Origin: Phyllobacterium phragmitis
GTDB lineage: Bacteria > Pseudomonadota > Alphaproteobacteria > Rhizobiales > Rhizobiaceae
Direction of reading: 5' to 3'
Length of the DNA stretch: 64,000 bases
Assembly: GCF_002980495.1 (NCBI RefSeq)
Contig: NZ_PVBR01000010.1
Span: 1 to 64,000, forward strand
Under the pieces are notes generated by a model. The model did no database searches. It had not been told where the DNA came from and was given only the letters and a program-made list of their open reading frames with translations. The translations under genes and the position numbers were made by a program. This document shows positions 17,433 to 27,218 of this stretch, one piece after another (the first letter of the stretch is position 1; each line of letters begins with the position of its first letter).

Positions 17433-17831
17433 TTACGGCAAGCTTGAGCCGAAACGCATTTTGCCGGCTATCAATTCCTCGATGATGTCAGTTTCAGCTT
17501 TTCTTTCCCGCTCTCGCCTGCAATCGGATATCCTGCTTTCCAGCACATCCAGCCTGCGCGACGCCTGAAGCAGAGCCTGCCGCTCGGCAGCAAGCTCATT
17601 TTCCAGCTGTGTCTTGCGGCGCATATTGGCATTGAGCCGCGCCAGGATTGCCGCTGCATCCACGAAAGCCGCACCACCCTCATAACGGCGATCCTGCATC
17701 GCGAATAATTCGCCGTTTTCGGCTGCGATCTCCGCCAGACCGGCGGCAAGATGAGAGATCGTCATCTCCAGCCGCGCTTTCAGCAGCGACTGAACGGCGG
17801 TCATTCTCTTCAAGCTCCCGATATCCTGCAT
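17433..17831 (-). CDS. coiled-coil protein of the flagellar locus (FliJ-like position)
   Basis: A 132-residue, almost entirely helical, charged protein (LENELAAERQALLQASRRLD, SRISDCRRERERKAETDIIE). It starts 8 nt after fliR with GGGG five bases before its ATG. No canonical fliJ is seen next to fliI, and size and coiled-coil content would suit a FliJ-like export chaperone or ATPase stalk. That is inference from architecture only. Confidence 0.6.
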   Translation of the reverse strand: MQDIGSLKRMTAVQSLLKARLEMTISHLAAGLAEIAAENGELFAMQDRRYEGGAAFVDAAAILARLNANMRRKTQLENELAAERQALLQASRRLDVLESRISDCRRERERKAETDIIEELIAGKMRFGSSLP

Positions 17832-17839
17832 GCAGACCC

Positions 17840-18610
17840 CTAAAAGCTGCGCAGATGAACGCCGACTTCCGAAATGAAGAAGCTCAGCAGCTCCGGCAGC
17901 AGGAAATAGATCAGCACCATGCCACCGGCCAGCACGAACGGCAGCGAAATGAAATAAACCGGGATTGTCGGCGTCAGCTTGTTGATGAGGCCGATCGCGA
18001 TATTGACCAGGATCGCGAAGACAAGGAATGGCGCGGCGATCCGCAAGGTGCCGGTGAAAGCGTTGGAGAAGGCATCGGTTATATCCACCAGCGCCGCATC
18101 GGGCCGCAAACCGCTATCGATCGGGATAACGGAATAGGAGGACAGCAGCGCCCGCAACACCTCCTGATGCAGATCGGTCACGAAGAACAGGAAGAGTGCG
18201 GAAAGCGTGATGATGCTGGCGACGATCGCCTGTGGTTCAGACTCCTCGATCGTTCCGCCCGGCGAACCGGTATAGCCGATCGCCATGGCGATGACACCAG
18301 CCATGAATTGCAGTGCCCAGAAATAGATCCGCGCCAAAATGCCGATCAATCCGCCGACAATGCTTTCCGTCACGATCATCCGCAATATCGTCCATGACTG
18401 CGCGTTCTCAAGCGTGGTCTCCAATCGCGGCTGAACCAGTGGAACGACCATCAGCGAACAGGCAAGCGCCAGAAAAAGCCGGACAGGCATAGGAATGCGC
18501 GGGCTCGAAATCCCGGGCATCACCATCAGGCAGGCTCCCACCCTGGCAAAGACCAGAAATGCGGTCAGCACCATTTCATTGAGCGGTACCGAAAGCGCTG
18601 ATAACAGCAT
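17840..18610 (-). CDS. fliR: flagellar export apparatus protein
   Basis: Membrane component of the export gate, 256 residues with about six hydrophobic segments. The family start is LVMPGISSPRIPMPVRLFLAL near residue 30, and the C-terminus LPELLSFFISEVG is typical. It follows flhA by 12 nt. Confidence 0.93.
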   Translation of the reverse strand: MLLSALSVPLNEMVLTAFLVFARVGACLMVMPGISSPRIPMPVRLFLALACSLMVVPLVQPRLETTLENAQSWTILRMIVTESIVGGLIGILARIYFWALQFMAGVIAMAIGYTGSPGGTIEESEPQAIVASIITLSALFLFFVTDLHQEVLRALLSSYSVIPIDSGLRPDAALVDITDAFSNAFTGTLRIAAPFLVFAILVNIAIGLINKLTPTIPVYFISLPFVLAGGMVLIYFLLPELLSFFISEVGVHLRSF

Positions 18611-18622
18611 GCCGCCGCGCTC

Positions 18623-20713
18623 TTACGAAATTGTCCCGAGCGACTTCACCTCGACGCCGCGCGCGATTTCCACATGGGACAGCACGGAAAGCGTGGCGAA
18701 GAGCCGCTCGATAATCATGCGGATATAGGGCCGCGCCTCGGGCGAAGCCACCAGCACGAAGCGCTCGCCGCTGTCCAGATGCTTGCGGATCGCCGTGCTC
18801 GCTTCGGTGCCGAACTGTTCGAGCAGACGCGGATCGATATCGAATTCGATCACCTCGCCCTTGGCATCCCGCTTGAGGCTCTGGTGGAAGACCAGATCCC
18901 AGCGATTGCCGAGGCGCAGCACATTGAGAATTCCGTCCTCCGAAAGATCGCCGCATATCTGCTGCGCCATGCGCATCCGCACGTGTTCGACGATCAGTTC
19001 GGAGCGCCGCAGATGCGGTGCGATCTCGGCGATGGCTTCCAGAATGAGATGAAGATTGCGGATCGAAACCCGTTCCGCGAGCAGGAGTTTGAGCACCGCC
19101 TGAAGCCCGGAATAGGAAAGGTGGCCGGGGCAGATATCGTCGAGAAGCTTGCGATATTCCGGCCCAAGCCTGTCGAGCAGGATGCGCATGTCCTTGTAGG
19201 ACAGAAGCTGCGCCAGATTGTTGCGGATGATTTCGCTCAAATGGGTCAACAGGACGGAAAGATTGTCCACCGTCATATAGCCATCGCGCTTCAGCTCGGC
19301 CGCGAACGTCTCGGGCACAGAATAGGCCCTCATGCCGAAAGCCGGCTCGCGAACTTCCTCGCCCGGCACGTCGGGCGGCGTGCGCTCGCCGAGCACGACC
19401 AAGGTCTCGCCTACGCGCAATGCATTCGAGGCGACGGCGGTGCCGTGAATTTTGATCCGGTAAGCCTTGGGCCCGAGTAAGATATCATCCGTGACCTTGA
19501 TCTCCGGAATGACGAAACCGTATTCGAGAGCGAACTTCTTGCGCATCTTGCTGACGCGATGAGCGAGCTCTTCCTGCGAGGCGAGAAGCCTTGTCGAGAG
19601 CTGCTTGCCGAGACAAAGCTCTATCTGGGCCGTCTCCAATGACGCCTTGACCGAATTTCGCTCCTCGTCCTCCGCCTTCCGCTGCTTTTGCGCCGCTTCC
19701 GCTTTGTCCGCCTCATGCTGTTTGGCCAAACGGCGCGGAACGGCAAAGCCGACGAAAGCCATGCTCGCGGCAAGCCCAAAGAACGGGAGGGCCGGAAGAC
19801 CGGGCAGGACGCCCAGCACGAAAAGCAGAAATGCCGCGATGAACAGCGCCTTCGGGTAAGCGCCAAGCTGGCCGAACACCGCCTGGTCGGTCGAGCCGCG
19901 CGTGCCGCCCTTGGAAACCAGAAGACCAGCGGCGAGCGAAACGATCAGAGCAGGTATCTGCGTTACCAGGCCGTCGCCGACGGAAAGCTTGGTGAACACG
20001 TCGGCAGCCTGCGAGACATCCATTCCGTGGCGGGTGACGCCGATGATGATGCCGCCGAAGATGTTGACGGTCGTGATGATGAGACCGGCAATGGCATCGC
20101 CGCGAACGAATTTCGACGCACCGTCCATGGAGCCGAAGAACGAGCTCTCCTCCTCCAGCTCGCGGCGGCGGTGCTGCGCCTGCTTCTCATCGATCAGCCC
20201 CGAAGAGAGATCCGCATCGATCGCCATCTGCTTGCCGGGAATGGCATCGAGCGTGAAACGTGCGCCCACCTCGGCGATACGGGACGCGCCCTTGGTGATG
20301 ACAAGGAAATTGACGATGATGAGAATGCAGAAAACGACAATCCCGATGACGAAATCGCCGCCCATGACGAATTGCGAGAAGCCATGGATGACGTGTCCCG
20401 CCGCCGTATATCCCTCATTGCCATGCGTGAGGATCACGCGCGTCGTGGCGATGTTGAGCGACAGGCGCATCATCGTCGCGATCAGGAGCACGGTCGGGAA
20501 GGCGGAGAAATCGAGCGGCCGCTGGATCCACAGCGAAACCATCAGGATCAGCACCGAGAAGGCGATCGAGAAGGCAAGGCCGATATCGAGGACCACCGCC
20601 GGCACCGGCAGGAACAGAACGGTGAGAATGATGACGATGCCGGCCGCGAAACCTATGTCGCTTCCCGTCAGGAATCCTTTGTCGCCGAATGATTTTGTCG
20701 CGCTCTGCTGCAC
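18623..20713 (-). CDS. flhA: flagellar export gate protein
   Basis: Large export-gate subunit, 696 residues: about eight N-terminal membrane helices ([20 protein letters not shown]) and a cytoplasmic C-terminal half that binds chaperone-substrate complexes. The conserved loop [15 protein letters not shown] and the stretch [16 protein letters not shown] are visible. The start is GTG at 20713 with GGGAG 6 nt upstream. A copy of the recurring flagellar promoter motif lies 36 bp before the start, so flhA may have its own promoter despite fliQ lying just upstream. Confidence 0.96.
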   Translation of the reverse strand: MQQSATKSFGDKGFLTGSDIGFAAGIVIILTVLFLPVPAVVLDIGLAFSIAFSVLILMVSLWIQRPLDFSAFPTVLLIATMMRLSLNIATTRVILTHGNEGYTAAGHVIHGFSQFVMGGDFVIGIVVFCILIIVNFLVITKGASRIAEVGARFTLDAIPGKQMAIDADLSSGLIDEKQAQHRRRELEEESSFFGSMDGASKFVRGDAIAGLIITTVNIFGGIIIGVTRHGMDVSQAADVFTKLSVGDGLVTQIPALIVSLAAGLLVSKGGTRGSTDQAVFGQLGAYPKALFIAAFLLFVLGVLPGLPALPFFGLAASMAFVGFAVPRRLAKQHEADKAEAAQKQRKAEDEERNSVKASLETAQIELCLGKQLSTRLLASQEELAHRVSKMRKKFALEYGFVIPEIKVTDDILLGPKAYRIKIHGTAVASNALRVGETLVVLGERTPPDVPGEEVREPAFGMRAYSVPETFAAELKRDGYMTVDNLSVLLTHLSEIIRNNLAQLLSYKDMRILLDRLGPEYRKLLDDICPGHLSYSGLQAVLKLLLAERVSIRNLHLILEAIAEIAPHLRRSELIVEHVRMRMAQQICGDLSEDGILNVLRLGNRWDLVFHQSLKRDAKGEVIEFDIDPRLLEQFGTEASTAIRKHLDSGERFVLVASPEARPYIRMIIERLFATLSVLSHVEIARGVEVKSLGTIS

Positions 20714-20748
20714 ACTGTTCTCCCACGATATTCGGGGAGACTAGACTA

Positions 20749-20764
20749 CGAAGCTTGCGCGAGG
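20749..20764 (-). promoter_or_regulatory. recurring flagellar upstream motif, flhA copy
   Basis: Gene-sense CCTCGCGCAAGCTTCG, 36 bp before the flhA start codon in the fliQ-flhA gap. It matches the fliF copy (33970-33985) at 15 of 16 positions. Confidence 0.7.
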
Positions 20765-20784
20765 GATTTGCTCACAAACGCTCC

Positions 20785-21051
20785 TCAAAACCCCTTTTCG
20801 ATGCGCGAATAGGTGAGAAGCGTGAATGCGTTGATCTGCGCTCCGACGAATGGCGCGGTAAAGGCCAGGACGACGAATATCACCACGATCTTCGGCACGA
20901 AGGTAAGCGTGATTTCCTGCACCTGCGTCAGCGCCTGGAAAAGCGCAATGCCGATGCCCGCGACCATCGCGGCCAGGACGGCAGGACCGCTGGCGGCGAG
21001 AATCGTCCAGATCGCCGAATTGATGATATCGAGCGCATCGGCTTCGTTCAT
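20785..21051 (-). CDS. fliQ: flagellar export apparatus protein
   Basis: Small export-gate protein of 88 residues with two membrane helices (AIWTILAASGPAVLAAMVAG and TFVPKIVVIFVVLAFTAPF) joined by ALFQALTQVQEITLTF, the family core. It follows flgD by 21 nt and ends 71 nt before flhA. Confidence 0.95.
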   Translation of the reverse strand: MNEADALDIINSAIWTILAASGPAVLAAMVAGIGIALFQALTQVQEITLTFVPKIVVIFVVLAFTAPFVGAQINAFTLLTYSRIEKGF

Positions 21052-21072
21052 CGCCCGCCCCTTTCGCCCAAC

Positions 21073-21483
21073 TCAGCTTATGGTGACGCCGGTCGTGATC
21101 GCCAGTTCGCTGCCGTCGGCAAGCTTCGCCACCATGCCGTCCTGCAGGATGCGTACGGATTCCACTTCGCCACTGATCGTTCCATCGGCGCTCGTGACGG
21201 TGCGGCCGATCAGACCGTCGGCCTGGGAAAGCGAGAAACTGCCAAGCAGTTGCTCAAGCTTGCTGTTCATCTGAACCGCCTGCTCGACATTTGAAAACGT
21301 CGCCAGCTGCGATACATATTGTGTCGAATCCATCGGCTCTGTCGGATCCTGGTTCTTCATCTGCGCGACAAGCAGTTTCAGGAAGGACTGATAATCCGCC
21401 GATGCCGCACTCGCGGTCGTGGAAGTCGTGGGCGATGTGTTGGTGTTCGTCGTCTGGTTGGAAACGCTCGGTGTCGTCGTCAT
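21073..21483 (-). CDS. flgD: hook capping protein
   Basis: Hook assembly scaffold, 136 residues, the short form usual in this order. The defining block [20 protein letters not shown] with [14 protein letters not shown] lies near residues 31-68. A Thr/Ser-rich N-terminus fits an exported protein. The start overlaps the flbT stop by 4 nt. Confidence 0.95.
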   Translation of the reverse strand: MTTTPSVSNQTTNTNTSPTTSTTASAASADYQSFLKLLVAQMKNQDPTEPMDSTQYVSQLATFSNVEQAVQMNSKLEQLLGSFSLSQADGLIGRTVTSADGTISGEVESVRILQDGMVAKLADGSELAITTGVTIS

Positions 21484-21938
21484 GCCATGGCCTCCGAAGG
21501 CTGGGTCAGAATTGCTGGTTCACATCCAATACCGCCGCCGTCCATGATCCTTGCCTCGCCGGGATAAAGGCCACGAAGGGTTTTCAGCGCTTCGAATACA
21601 CGGCCCTGGTGCACGAGTTCGTCGACGAGCTTCAATCCTTTCAGGATATCGGCATCCTCGAACGTGTTCAGCGTCGTCTTCAGCATCTTCTTGAATGTTT
21701 CGCGGGCTTCCGCGCCGATGGACGGATTGATGAGCATGATCTGGGCGGCGAAATAAAGCTGGCGCAGCGGCGTCGTCGTCTGCTCGGGCTGCAGGACATG
21801 GCTTTCCAGAAGAAAGGTGGCGTCGTTCAAAAGCTCGAGGGAAACCTTACGATCGGCGCGAAGTACCGCGCCATTGATGTAGATCTTCTCTCCCGCACGA
21901 AGCGAAAGACGAATGGTGTTTTTAGACGCCGGTGCCAT
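21480..21938 (-). CDS. flbT: flagellin translation regulator FlbT
   Basis: FlbT, 152 residues, beginning [20 protein letters not shown] with the family phrase [20 protein letters not shown]. In Caulobacter FlbT binds the flagellin leader and limits translation. In Brucella and Sinorhizobium it also controls flagellin. It sits between flaF and flgD. Its likely target here is the hairpin-bearing leader of fliC (34933-34995); this is inference. Confidence 0.94.
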   Translation of the reverse strand: MAPASKNTIRLSLRAGEKIYINGAVLRADRKVSLELLNDATFLLESHVLQPEQTTTPLRQLYFAAQIMLINPSIGAEARETFKKMLKTTLNTFEDADILKGLKLVDELVHQGRVFEALKTLRGLYPGEARIMDGGGIGCEPAILTQPSEAMA

Positions 21939-21940
21939 AT

Positions 21941-22285
21941 CTAAAGACTGTCCCTGATCGTGCGGGTGATATCGATGATGGAATCATAATCGTCGGATTG
22001 GCCCTGCCTTATCCGTTCCATTTCCTTGAGAATGAAAATGCCGATGGAAATGATCGCAGCCTTGAGTTCCTCCGGCAGTGCATTTTCGGCGCTGCCGAGA
22101 TCCTCGATCAGCGTCGTCCACAGCCGCATCGTGAAATAGCCGGCGTTGATGCCTTCCCGGGAGGAGGCGCCATGTTCGCGCGCGGCCAAGAGCAGATCGA
22201 TGGATCGATCGAAGAGCAGGCCCTCGCGCTCCTTGGCGCTTGCCGCATCTTCACTCATCACATCTTCATAGCGGATTTGATACAT
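21941..22285 (-). CDS. flaF: flagellin biosynthesis regulator FlaF
   Basis: FlaF, 114 residues, with the characteristic phrase [20 protein letters not shown] and [20 protein letters not shown]. In Caulobacter FlaF works with FlbT in coupling flagellin synthesis to assembly. It lies 2 nt before flbT and 75 nt after flgL. Confidence 0.93.
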   Translation of the reverse strand: MYQIRYEDVMSEDAASAKEREGLLFDRSIDLLLAAREHGASSREGINAGYFTMRLWTTLIEDLGSAENALPEELKAAIISIGIFILKEMERIRQGQSDDYDSIIDITRTIRDSL

Positions 22286-22360
22286 GTCATCTCCAGGGGT
22301 ATTAAAGGCAAATGAATTCTCAAGTTTTACTTTAAATTCCCGAATCTTTACTTCAAATGA

Positions 22361-23410
22361 TTACCTCAAGTAATTGAGGAGACTCATATTCATAAGCCTG
22401 ACGGTCATCGCGTAGGAGGTCTCGATCTGCGACGTCAAAGCGCTGACCCGCGTCGCTGCCTCATAGGGATCGACGGCTTCGAGATCGAGAACCGAGTTGT
22501 TGAGAATATTGAGCTGCGCCGCAATGCGCGTATTGGCACTTGTCGTGCGGGCCTCGGCGATTCCGAGCGTCGACTGCGATTGCGAAACCGATGTGATCGC
22601 CCCGGTTGTCGTGGCAAGGGCCTTGTCGATCAAGGCGGAAAAGGCATTGTCATTCAGACCGATATTGCCAAACTCGGCGACCATGGTGAAGCTCATCGCC
22701 ACCTTGCGGAAGCCCTCTCCATTGGCACTGACCGATGTCTCGGCGAGTTCGGTCGGCGCGATACGGCTCTTGACGACCGTGCTCGAAGCCGAGGACCAGT
22801 TGTCGCTCCAGTTCGTGCTGCTGAATTCATCGGCGAATGTCGTATCGAGGAACACCTCCATATCCGAAGCGGTGATGTCCGCGACCTGGGGATCATCCAT
22901 CGCAAATCCGAAATGATTCTCGAACGCGGTTTGAATGGCCGGCCTGGCGGTGCTGTCGTCGGCCAAATAGTCGCCGACCGGCTTCACATCGGTGTTTACC
23001 CCGGCAAAGATATACTCGCCCGCATAGCTGCTGTTGAGGAGGCCCGTCGCCGTCTGAAGCGCTGACTTTGCACTCTGGACGATCGTGTTTTTTCCTGCCT
23101 CGGTCGATGTTGCGCCTGTCAGATTGGCCAGGAAATCCTGGGCCCCATCTATGATGCCGCTGATCGCCGTCTGTGACGTCTTCATCCGCTGGGATATGAG
23201 ATTGTTCGTGTCGGTCAGCGATGACAGCCTGTCATATTCCTTGCGCAGCGAAATGGTCTGGCCGGAACGTGCGCCTAAGGCCAGCCCCACGTCGAATACC
23301 GCGCCTGTGCTTGCTTCCTGTTGCGCTTTCAATAACTCCGTCTGCGCCTTGGAAACGACTGAACGCAAGGCATTTGAAAGTGCGTAGGACGAGACAGATT
23401 GAGCTTTCAT
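22361..23410 (-). CDS. flgL: flagellar hook-filament junction protein FlgL
   Basis: Flagellin-like junction protein (HAP3), 349 residues. The helical N-terminus (MKAQSVSSYALSNALRSVVS) and C-terminus (ETSYAMTVRLMNMSLLNYLR) pair as in flagellins; the middle is variable. It begins 2 nt after the flgK stop. Confidence 0.93.
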   Translation of the reverse strand: MKAQSVSSYALSNALRSVVSKAQTELLKAQQEASTGAVFDVGLALGARSGQTISLRKEYDRLSSLTDTNNLISQRMKTSQTAISGIIDGAQDFLANLTGATSTEAGKNTIVQSAKSALQTATGLLNSSYAGEYIFAGVNTDVKPVGDYLADDSTARPAIQTAFENHFGFAMDDPQVADITASDMEVFLDTTFADEFSSTNWSDNWSSASSTVVKSRIAPTELAETSVSANGEGFRKVAMSFTMVAEFGNIGLNDNAFSALIDKALATTTGAITSVSQSQSTLGIAEARTTSANTRIAAQLNILNNSVLDLEAVDPYEAATRVSALTSQIETSYAMTVRLMNMSLLNYLR

Positions 23411-23412
23411 GA

Positions 23413-24885
23413 TTACCTTACCGCAGCGAGAAGATCGTCGAGCATCGAGCCGACGGTTGACAGAACCCGGCTTGACGCCTGAAAGGATTGTTCGAGTTGG
23501 AGAAGGAGCGCCATCTCTTCGTTGATATCGACGCCCGAGGCATTGGAAAGTGCCTGCTCGGCACGCGATGACACGGTCGAATTATAGTCTTTGTTGGCCG
23601 ATGCGGTCTGGCGCTTGCCTTCAAGCCAGCTTGTCGAAGCACTGCTGTAATCGATGACGCTGAGGTTCGTTCCGCCACCCGCGGCAGGATCATAACTGCG
23701 CGGTTCGCCTATGGACCCGATCAGTTGCTGTAACCGGTCCGAAAATCCGGCGGAATTCTCGCTGTTGTAGACATAGGCTGGGTCATTGTCCGGCCCACCT
23801 CCGTCACGCAATAACTCGGAGCTACCGCCTTCGGAACGGATATAAGCTGAAGAGATGCGGATCGTTCCCGCGATGCCGGGCAGAAGCGTTCCATCAGCCG
23901 GCACATCTGGCGAGCCCGAATAACTGAAAAGCCCCGTGATGGCGGGCAGACCGGAGGATGTCTGATCCGTCTCCGAAAAGAGGGTGACAAGACTTCTGGC
24001 GATTTCATCGAGCTGGCTTTGATAATCCGGGGCGACCTGATCGCGCAATTGCAGCAAGCCGCTCAGACGCCCGGTCCCATAAGGCTGCTCGAAGGTACTG
24101 TGCGATAGCGGCACCCCGTCCACATAGACATTGTTGCCGCTCGTTCCCGTGGCAAAAGCCACCGTTGGTTCGAAGCTCACCTTGCGCGCGGTCTTTTCGA
24201 ACAGCGTCACGCCGGTTTCGGCAAAGATCACCATGTCGTTGTCGGCCCGGGACATGGTGGTGATGCCGATCTCACCTGACAATTGTTTCAGTATCGAATC
24301 CCGCTGATCGAGAAAATCCGATACATCGGCGCCGGATCGAGTGCCATTGACGATGCTGCTGTTGACCTGCTCGAACTTCGCCAACAAATCATTGATGCTA
24401 TCGACCGAGGCGGCGATGTCAGCGTCGGCATCGGCGCGTAGCGTCTGGATCTGCGAGGTGCCCTCATTGAGCGCATTAGCAAGTCCCACGGCCTTGTCGA
24501 CGACCGTATCACCGGCTGTCGTGCTCTGGCCGGGCTGAGCGGCGTATGTCTGCAGCGCATCGCGCAGATCGCCGATGAGGGCCGCGGGCGAGCCCGAATA
24601 ATCATCGGCCGAATAGAGCGAGGATAAACGATTGAGCCCGGTGGTGAGTATGTTCGACGATGCGCTCTGGCTGTTTGTCTGGATATAACGTGTCAGCAGC
24701 GCCTCGTCAGCCGACCGGCTGACGTTCACATAGACCGAGCCGTAGGCGCCCGACACCAGCGACGCTGTGCGCTTGACATAGTTTGGATCGCTTGCGCCGG
24801 CTATGTTTTTCGATATCAACGCCGTTTGCTTCGACGTAGCCGAAAGAGAACTCTGGGCCGTAAGCAATGCAGAACTTAGTGACAT
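23413..24885 (-). CDS. flgK: flagellar hook-associated protein FlgK
   Basis: Hook-filament junction protein (HAP1), 490 residues. The N-terminus SLSSALLTAQSSLSATSKQT and NIAGASDPNYVKR are of the rod/hook type, and the C-terminal helix (INEEMALLLQLEQSFQASSR) is typical. It follows flgE by 32 nt in the hook operon. Confidence 0.95.
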   Translation of the reverse strand: MSLSSALLTAQSSLSATSKQTALISKNIAGASDPNYVKRTASLVSGAYGSVYVNVSRSADEALLTRYIQTNSQSASSNILTTGLNRLSSLYSADDYSGSPAALIGDLRDALQTYAAQPGQSTTAGDTVVDKAVGLANALNEGTSQIQTLRADADADIAASVDSINDLLAKFEQVNSSIVNGTRSGADVSDFLDQRDSILKQLSGEIGITTMSRADNDMVIFAETGVTLFEKTARKVSFEPTVAFATGTSGNNVYVDGVPLSHSTFEQPYGTGRLSGLLQLRDQVAPDYQSQLDEIARSLVTLFSETDQTSSGLPAITGLFSYSGSPDVPADGTLLPGIAGTIRISSAYIRSEGGSSELLRDGGGPDNDPAYVYNSENSAGFSDRLQQLIGSIGEPRSYDPAAGGGTNLSVIDYSSASTSWLEGKRQTASANKDYNSTVSSRAEQALSNASGVDINEEMALLLQLEQSFQASSRVLSTVGSMLDDLLAAVR

Positions 24886-24917
24886 CCTCTATCCAATCCC
24901 GCCCGCATCAAAAAGGG

Positions 24918-26174
24918 CTATCTTTTCAGGTTGACCAGCACATCCATCAAATCCGCGCCCGTCTGGAAGGCCTTGGAATTGGCGGTGTAGCTGCGCTGCG
25001 CTTCGATCATTTCGGTAAGCTCTTCGGCGATGTCCGCATTCGATTCCTCCAATGCGCCGGAAGAAATGCTGCCCATCCCGCCACTGTTGGGAAAGCCAAG
25101 CTGGACATCGCCAGATTTGCCGCTTGGCGCGAACACATTGCCACTCAACACGTCCATCTGGTCCGGGCTCGCCACATTGCCGAGAGCGATGCGATAGATT
25201 TCCCGCTGGGTGCCGTTCTCGTAACGGGCAACGACCGAACCATCGGCGCCGATATCGACGCTTTCGATCGCACTCGGCGACCGTCCATCGATATTCGCCT
25301 CGTAGACCGTGTAGTCGCCGGCAAGCTGCTTGGTCGCCGAAAGGTCGAGATCGAGCGTCTGGCCGTTCGGAATGGCGATCGCCAGATTGCCGGCCGATGT
25401 CAGCGCACCCGTCGTCGCGTCGAATGTCATGGTGGACGTGGTGAGCGGAGCCGACGCATAGGGGAAGCCGCCATTTGCGGCCCGCCCCGCGGAATCATAG
25501 ACCGCAACCTGCCACTCATTATCGGCCGTCTTTGAGAAATAGACGTCGAGGACGACGGGATTGCCGAGATTGTCGTAGGAAACCAATGAAGTCTTGGCGG
25601 TATATTGCGAAGCCACATCATTGGCTGCAGGCAGCGGGGCGGCCACGATCTCGGCATTTGCCGGAAGATTGACGGTAAACTTGCCGGTTCGGCTCGGATC
25701 GGCAACGAGATCCATCTGATCTATGTTGATTTTCTCCAGCCCCTGAAAGCCGTTGGCCACGGTATTCACCTGGCCGTCGACGACGGGATAACCCATCAGA
25801 TAATAGCCTGACGTGTTGACGAGATTGCCCACGGAATCCTTCACGAACGACCCGGCACGGGTCAGGTAGGACGTTCCGTCCGCATTGCTGACGACGAAGA
25901 AGCCGTTTCCGTCGATGGCGAGATCGGTCGATGATGCCGTGGAGCGAATGCCGCCCTGGTCGGAAATCCCGTAACGCACGTCGGTCTTGACGCTTCCGGA
26001 ATTATATTGCCCCTCGGAGCTCGACAGCACGAGCGAGGAAAACTGCGTACTGGCGCGCTTGTAACCGACGGTGCTGGCGTTGGCGATGTTTTCCGCGACG
26101 GCCGACAGGCGGTTGACCTGAGCGTTCATGCCTGAAACACCGGTACGCATCATCCCATAAAGGCTCATTTCCAT
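24918..26174 (-). CDS. flgE: flagellar hook protein FlgE
   Basis: Hook subunit, 418 residues. The N-terminal rod/hook helix reads MSLYGMMRTGVSGMNAQVNR then AENIANASTVGYKRAS, and the C-terminus ends with IEAQRSYTANSKAFQTGADL. It is the first gene of the flgE-flgK-flgL-flaF-flbT-flgD-fliQ unit and lies downstream of ftcR. A copy of the recurring flagellar motif is 38 bp before its start. Confidence 0.96.
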   Translation of the reverse strand: MEMSLYGMMRTGVSGMNAQVNRLSAVAENIANASTVGYKRASTQFSSLVLSSSEGQYNSGSVKTDVRYGISDQGGIRSTASSTDLAIDGNGFFVVSNADGTSYLTRAGSFVKDSVGNLVNTSGYYLMGYPVVDGQVNTVANGFQGLEKINIDQMDLVADPSRTGKFTVNLPANAEIVAAPLPAANDVASQYTAKTSLVSYDNLGNPVVLDVYFSKTADNEWQVAVYDSAGRAANGGFPYASAPLTTSTMTFDATTGALTSAGNLAIAIPNGQTLDLDLSATKQLAGDYTVYEANIDGRSPSAIESVDIGADGSVVARYENGTQREIYRIALGNVASPDQMDVLSGNVFAPSGKSGDVQLGFPNSGGMGSISSGALEESNADIAEELTEMIEAQRSYTANSKAFQTGADLMDVLVNLKR

Positions 26175-26211
26175 CTCCTGATGTGAGGATTCCGGAATCG
26201 AGGCTAGTTCA

Positions 26212-26227
26212 CGATCCTTGCGTGAAC
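26212..26227 (-). promoter_or_regulatory. recurring flagellar upstream motif, flgE copy
   Basis: Gene-sense GTTCACGCAAGGATCG, 38 bp before flgE. It is the most divergent copy, 12 of 16 identical to the fliF copy, but at the same distance and orientation. Confidence 0.5.
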
Positions 26228-26272
26228 CTGTCGCTCTGAAATCATTCGTGATTTTCTAGGGAAGCAAATATG

Positions 26273-26290
26273 ACCGGCGGAGGCGCCGGT
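26273..26290 (-). terminator. hairpin after ftcR
   Basis: Stem ACCGGCG / CGCCGGT (7 bp) with loop GAGG begins 10 nt past the ftcR stop. There is only a weak T-rich stretch behind it, so termination may be partial. It separates ftcR from the flgE promoter motif. Confidence 0.5.
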
Positions 26291-26299
26291 TGGATTCGA

Positions 26300-26983
26300 T
26301 TACTCGATATTGATGCAGTAGCCGAGGAAGCGTTTTGAATCGACGGGATCGTAACCCAGCGCTTCCCTCAGTTTCTTACGCAGTTTGCTGATGTGGCTTT
26401 CCACGACGTTTTCCTCGGCTTCGCTGTCGAAGATTCCGTAAATTGCATTGAATATCTGCGTCTTGTTCAGCCTGCGGCCACGATTGGCGATGAGATATTC
26501 GAGGATCCGCCGTTCGCGGCGCGGAAGCAGAAACTCCACGCCATTGATCTGCGGATCACGCCCATCCGAGAAAACCCGGATTGGACCGACGTCGGTTCCC
26601 GCCTGGGCGCCGGAGACATCCGCACCGGCACGACGGCGGATGGCATTGATGCGCGCGAGGATCTCCCGCACATGAACCGGCTTGCGAACCACATCGTCGA
26701 CACCCGACTGGAACAGTTCCAGCGTATGTTCCAGCGACTGCGTCTCGTTGACTGCGATGACCGGAGCCGAGCAGCGTTCACGTATCTTGATAGGAAGATG
26801 ATTTCGATTGGAACATTCACCAATCAGAAAGGCTTCGACAGCCAGAATATCACTATGGGCGACCGTATCGACCCAATCGCCGAAATCCGCCGGAGAGAAG
26901 CCGGTTGTCGAAATCCCTTCGCGCCCAAACCACGCAGAATACCCACTAGTTACAAGATTGCGTTCGTCCACAACCACAATCAT
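26300..26983 (-). CDS. ftcR: flagellar master regulator FtcR (OmpR-type orphan response regulator)
   Basis: Two-domain regulator, 227 residues: a degenerate receiver domain (1-115) and an OmpR/PhoB winged helix (about 130-227, with [19 protein letters not shown] and [13 protein letters not shown]). It is the Brucella FtcR / Sinorhizobium Rem type. In the receiver the acidic pair is D6/E7 and Lys is kept in VVRKPVH, but the phosphoacceptor position in [10 protein letters not shown] is Glu (E50), so phosphorylation is unlikely. No histidine kinase gene is nearby. In Brucella FtcR activates fliF and other flagellar genes. It likely does the same here, perhaps through the recurring motif upstream of six flagellar genes. 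Confidence 0.93.
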   Translation of the reverse strand: MIVVVDERNLVTSGYSAWFGREGISTTGFSPADFGDWVDTVAHSDILAVEAFLIGECSNRNHLPIKIRERCSAPVIAVNETQSLEHTLELFQSGVDDVVRKPVHVREILARINAIRRRAGADVSGAQAGTDVGPIRVFSDGRDPQINGVEFLLPRRERRILEYLIANRGRRLNKTQIFNAIYGIFDSEAEENVVESHISKLRKKLREALGYDPVDSKRFLGYCINIE

Positions 26984-27218
26984 CGGCCCGCCTCCGAATC
27001 AGTATGTTACCCCGTGGGAACAATAACTAACTGGCGCGATGACTCGGCGACAACCCCAATTTACAGGGGGCAATTAATTGGGATGCACATTAGAAATGTC
27101 TAAATGAAAAACATTGAAAATTCAACGGATTACGCTTGTTTCACTAATAGATATGCAAAGCTTTAGAAAACGTTAACAGCGCTTCGAATTTCACAATTCA
27201 TAACAATATGTTACACGA
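26984..27218 (-). promoter_or_regulatory. ftcR promoter region
   Basis: A 235-bp AT-rich region between ftcR and the lytic transglycosylase gene. It contains an inverted repeat CCCAATT (27055-27061) / AATTGGG (27076-27082) with AATTAATT inside, centred about 85 bp before ftcR, and a smaller partial dyad at 27006-27021. The recurring flagellar motif is absent, as expected if ftcR sits above it in the hierarchy. VjbR or MucR-type control is possible; not shown. Confidence 0.4.
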
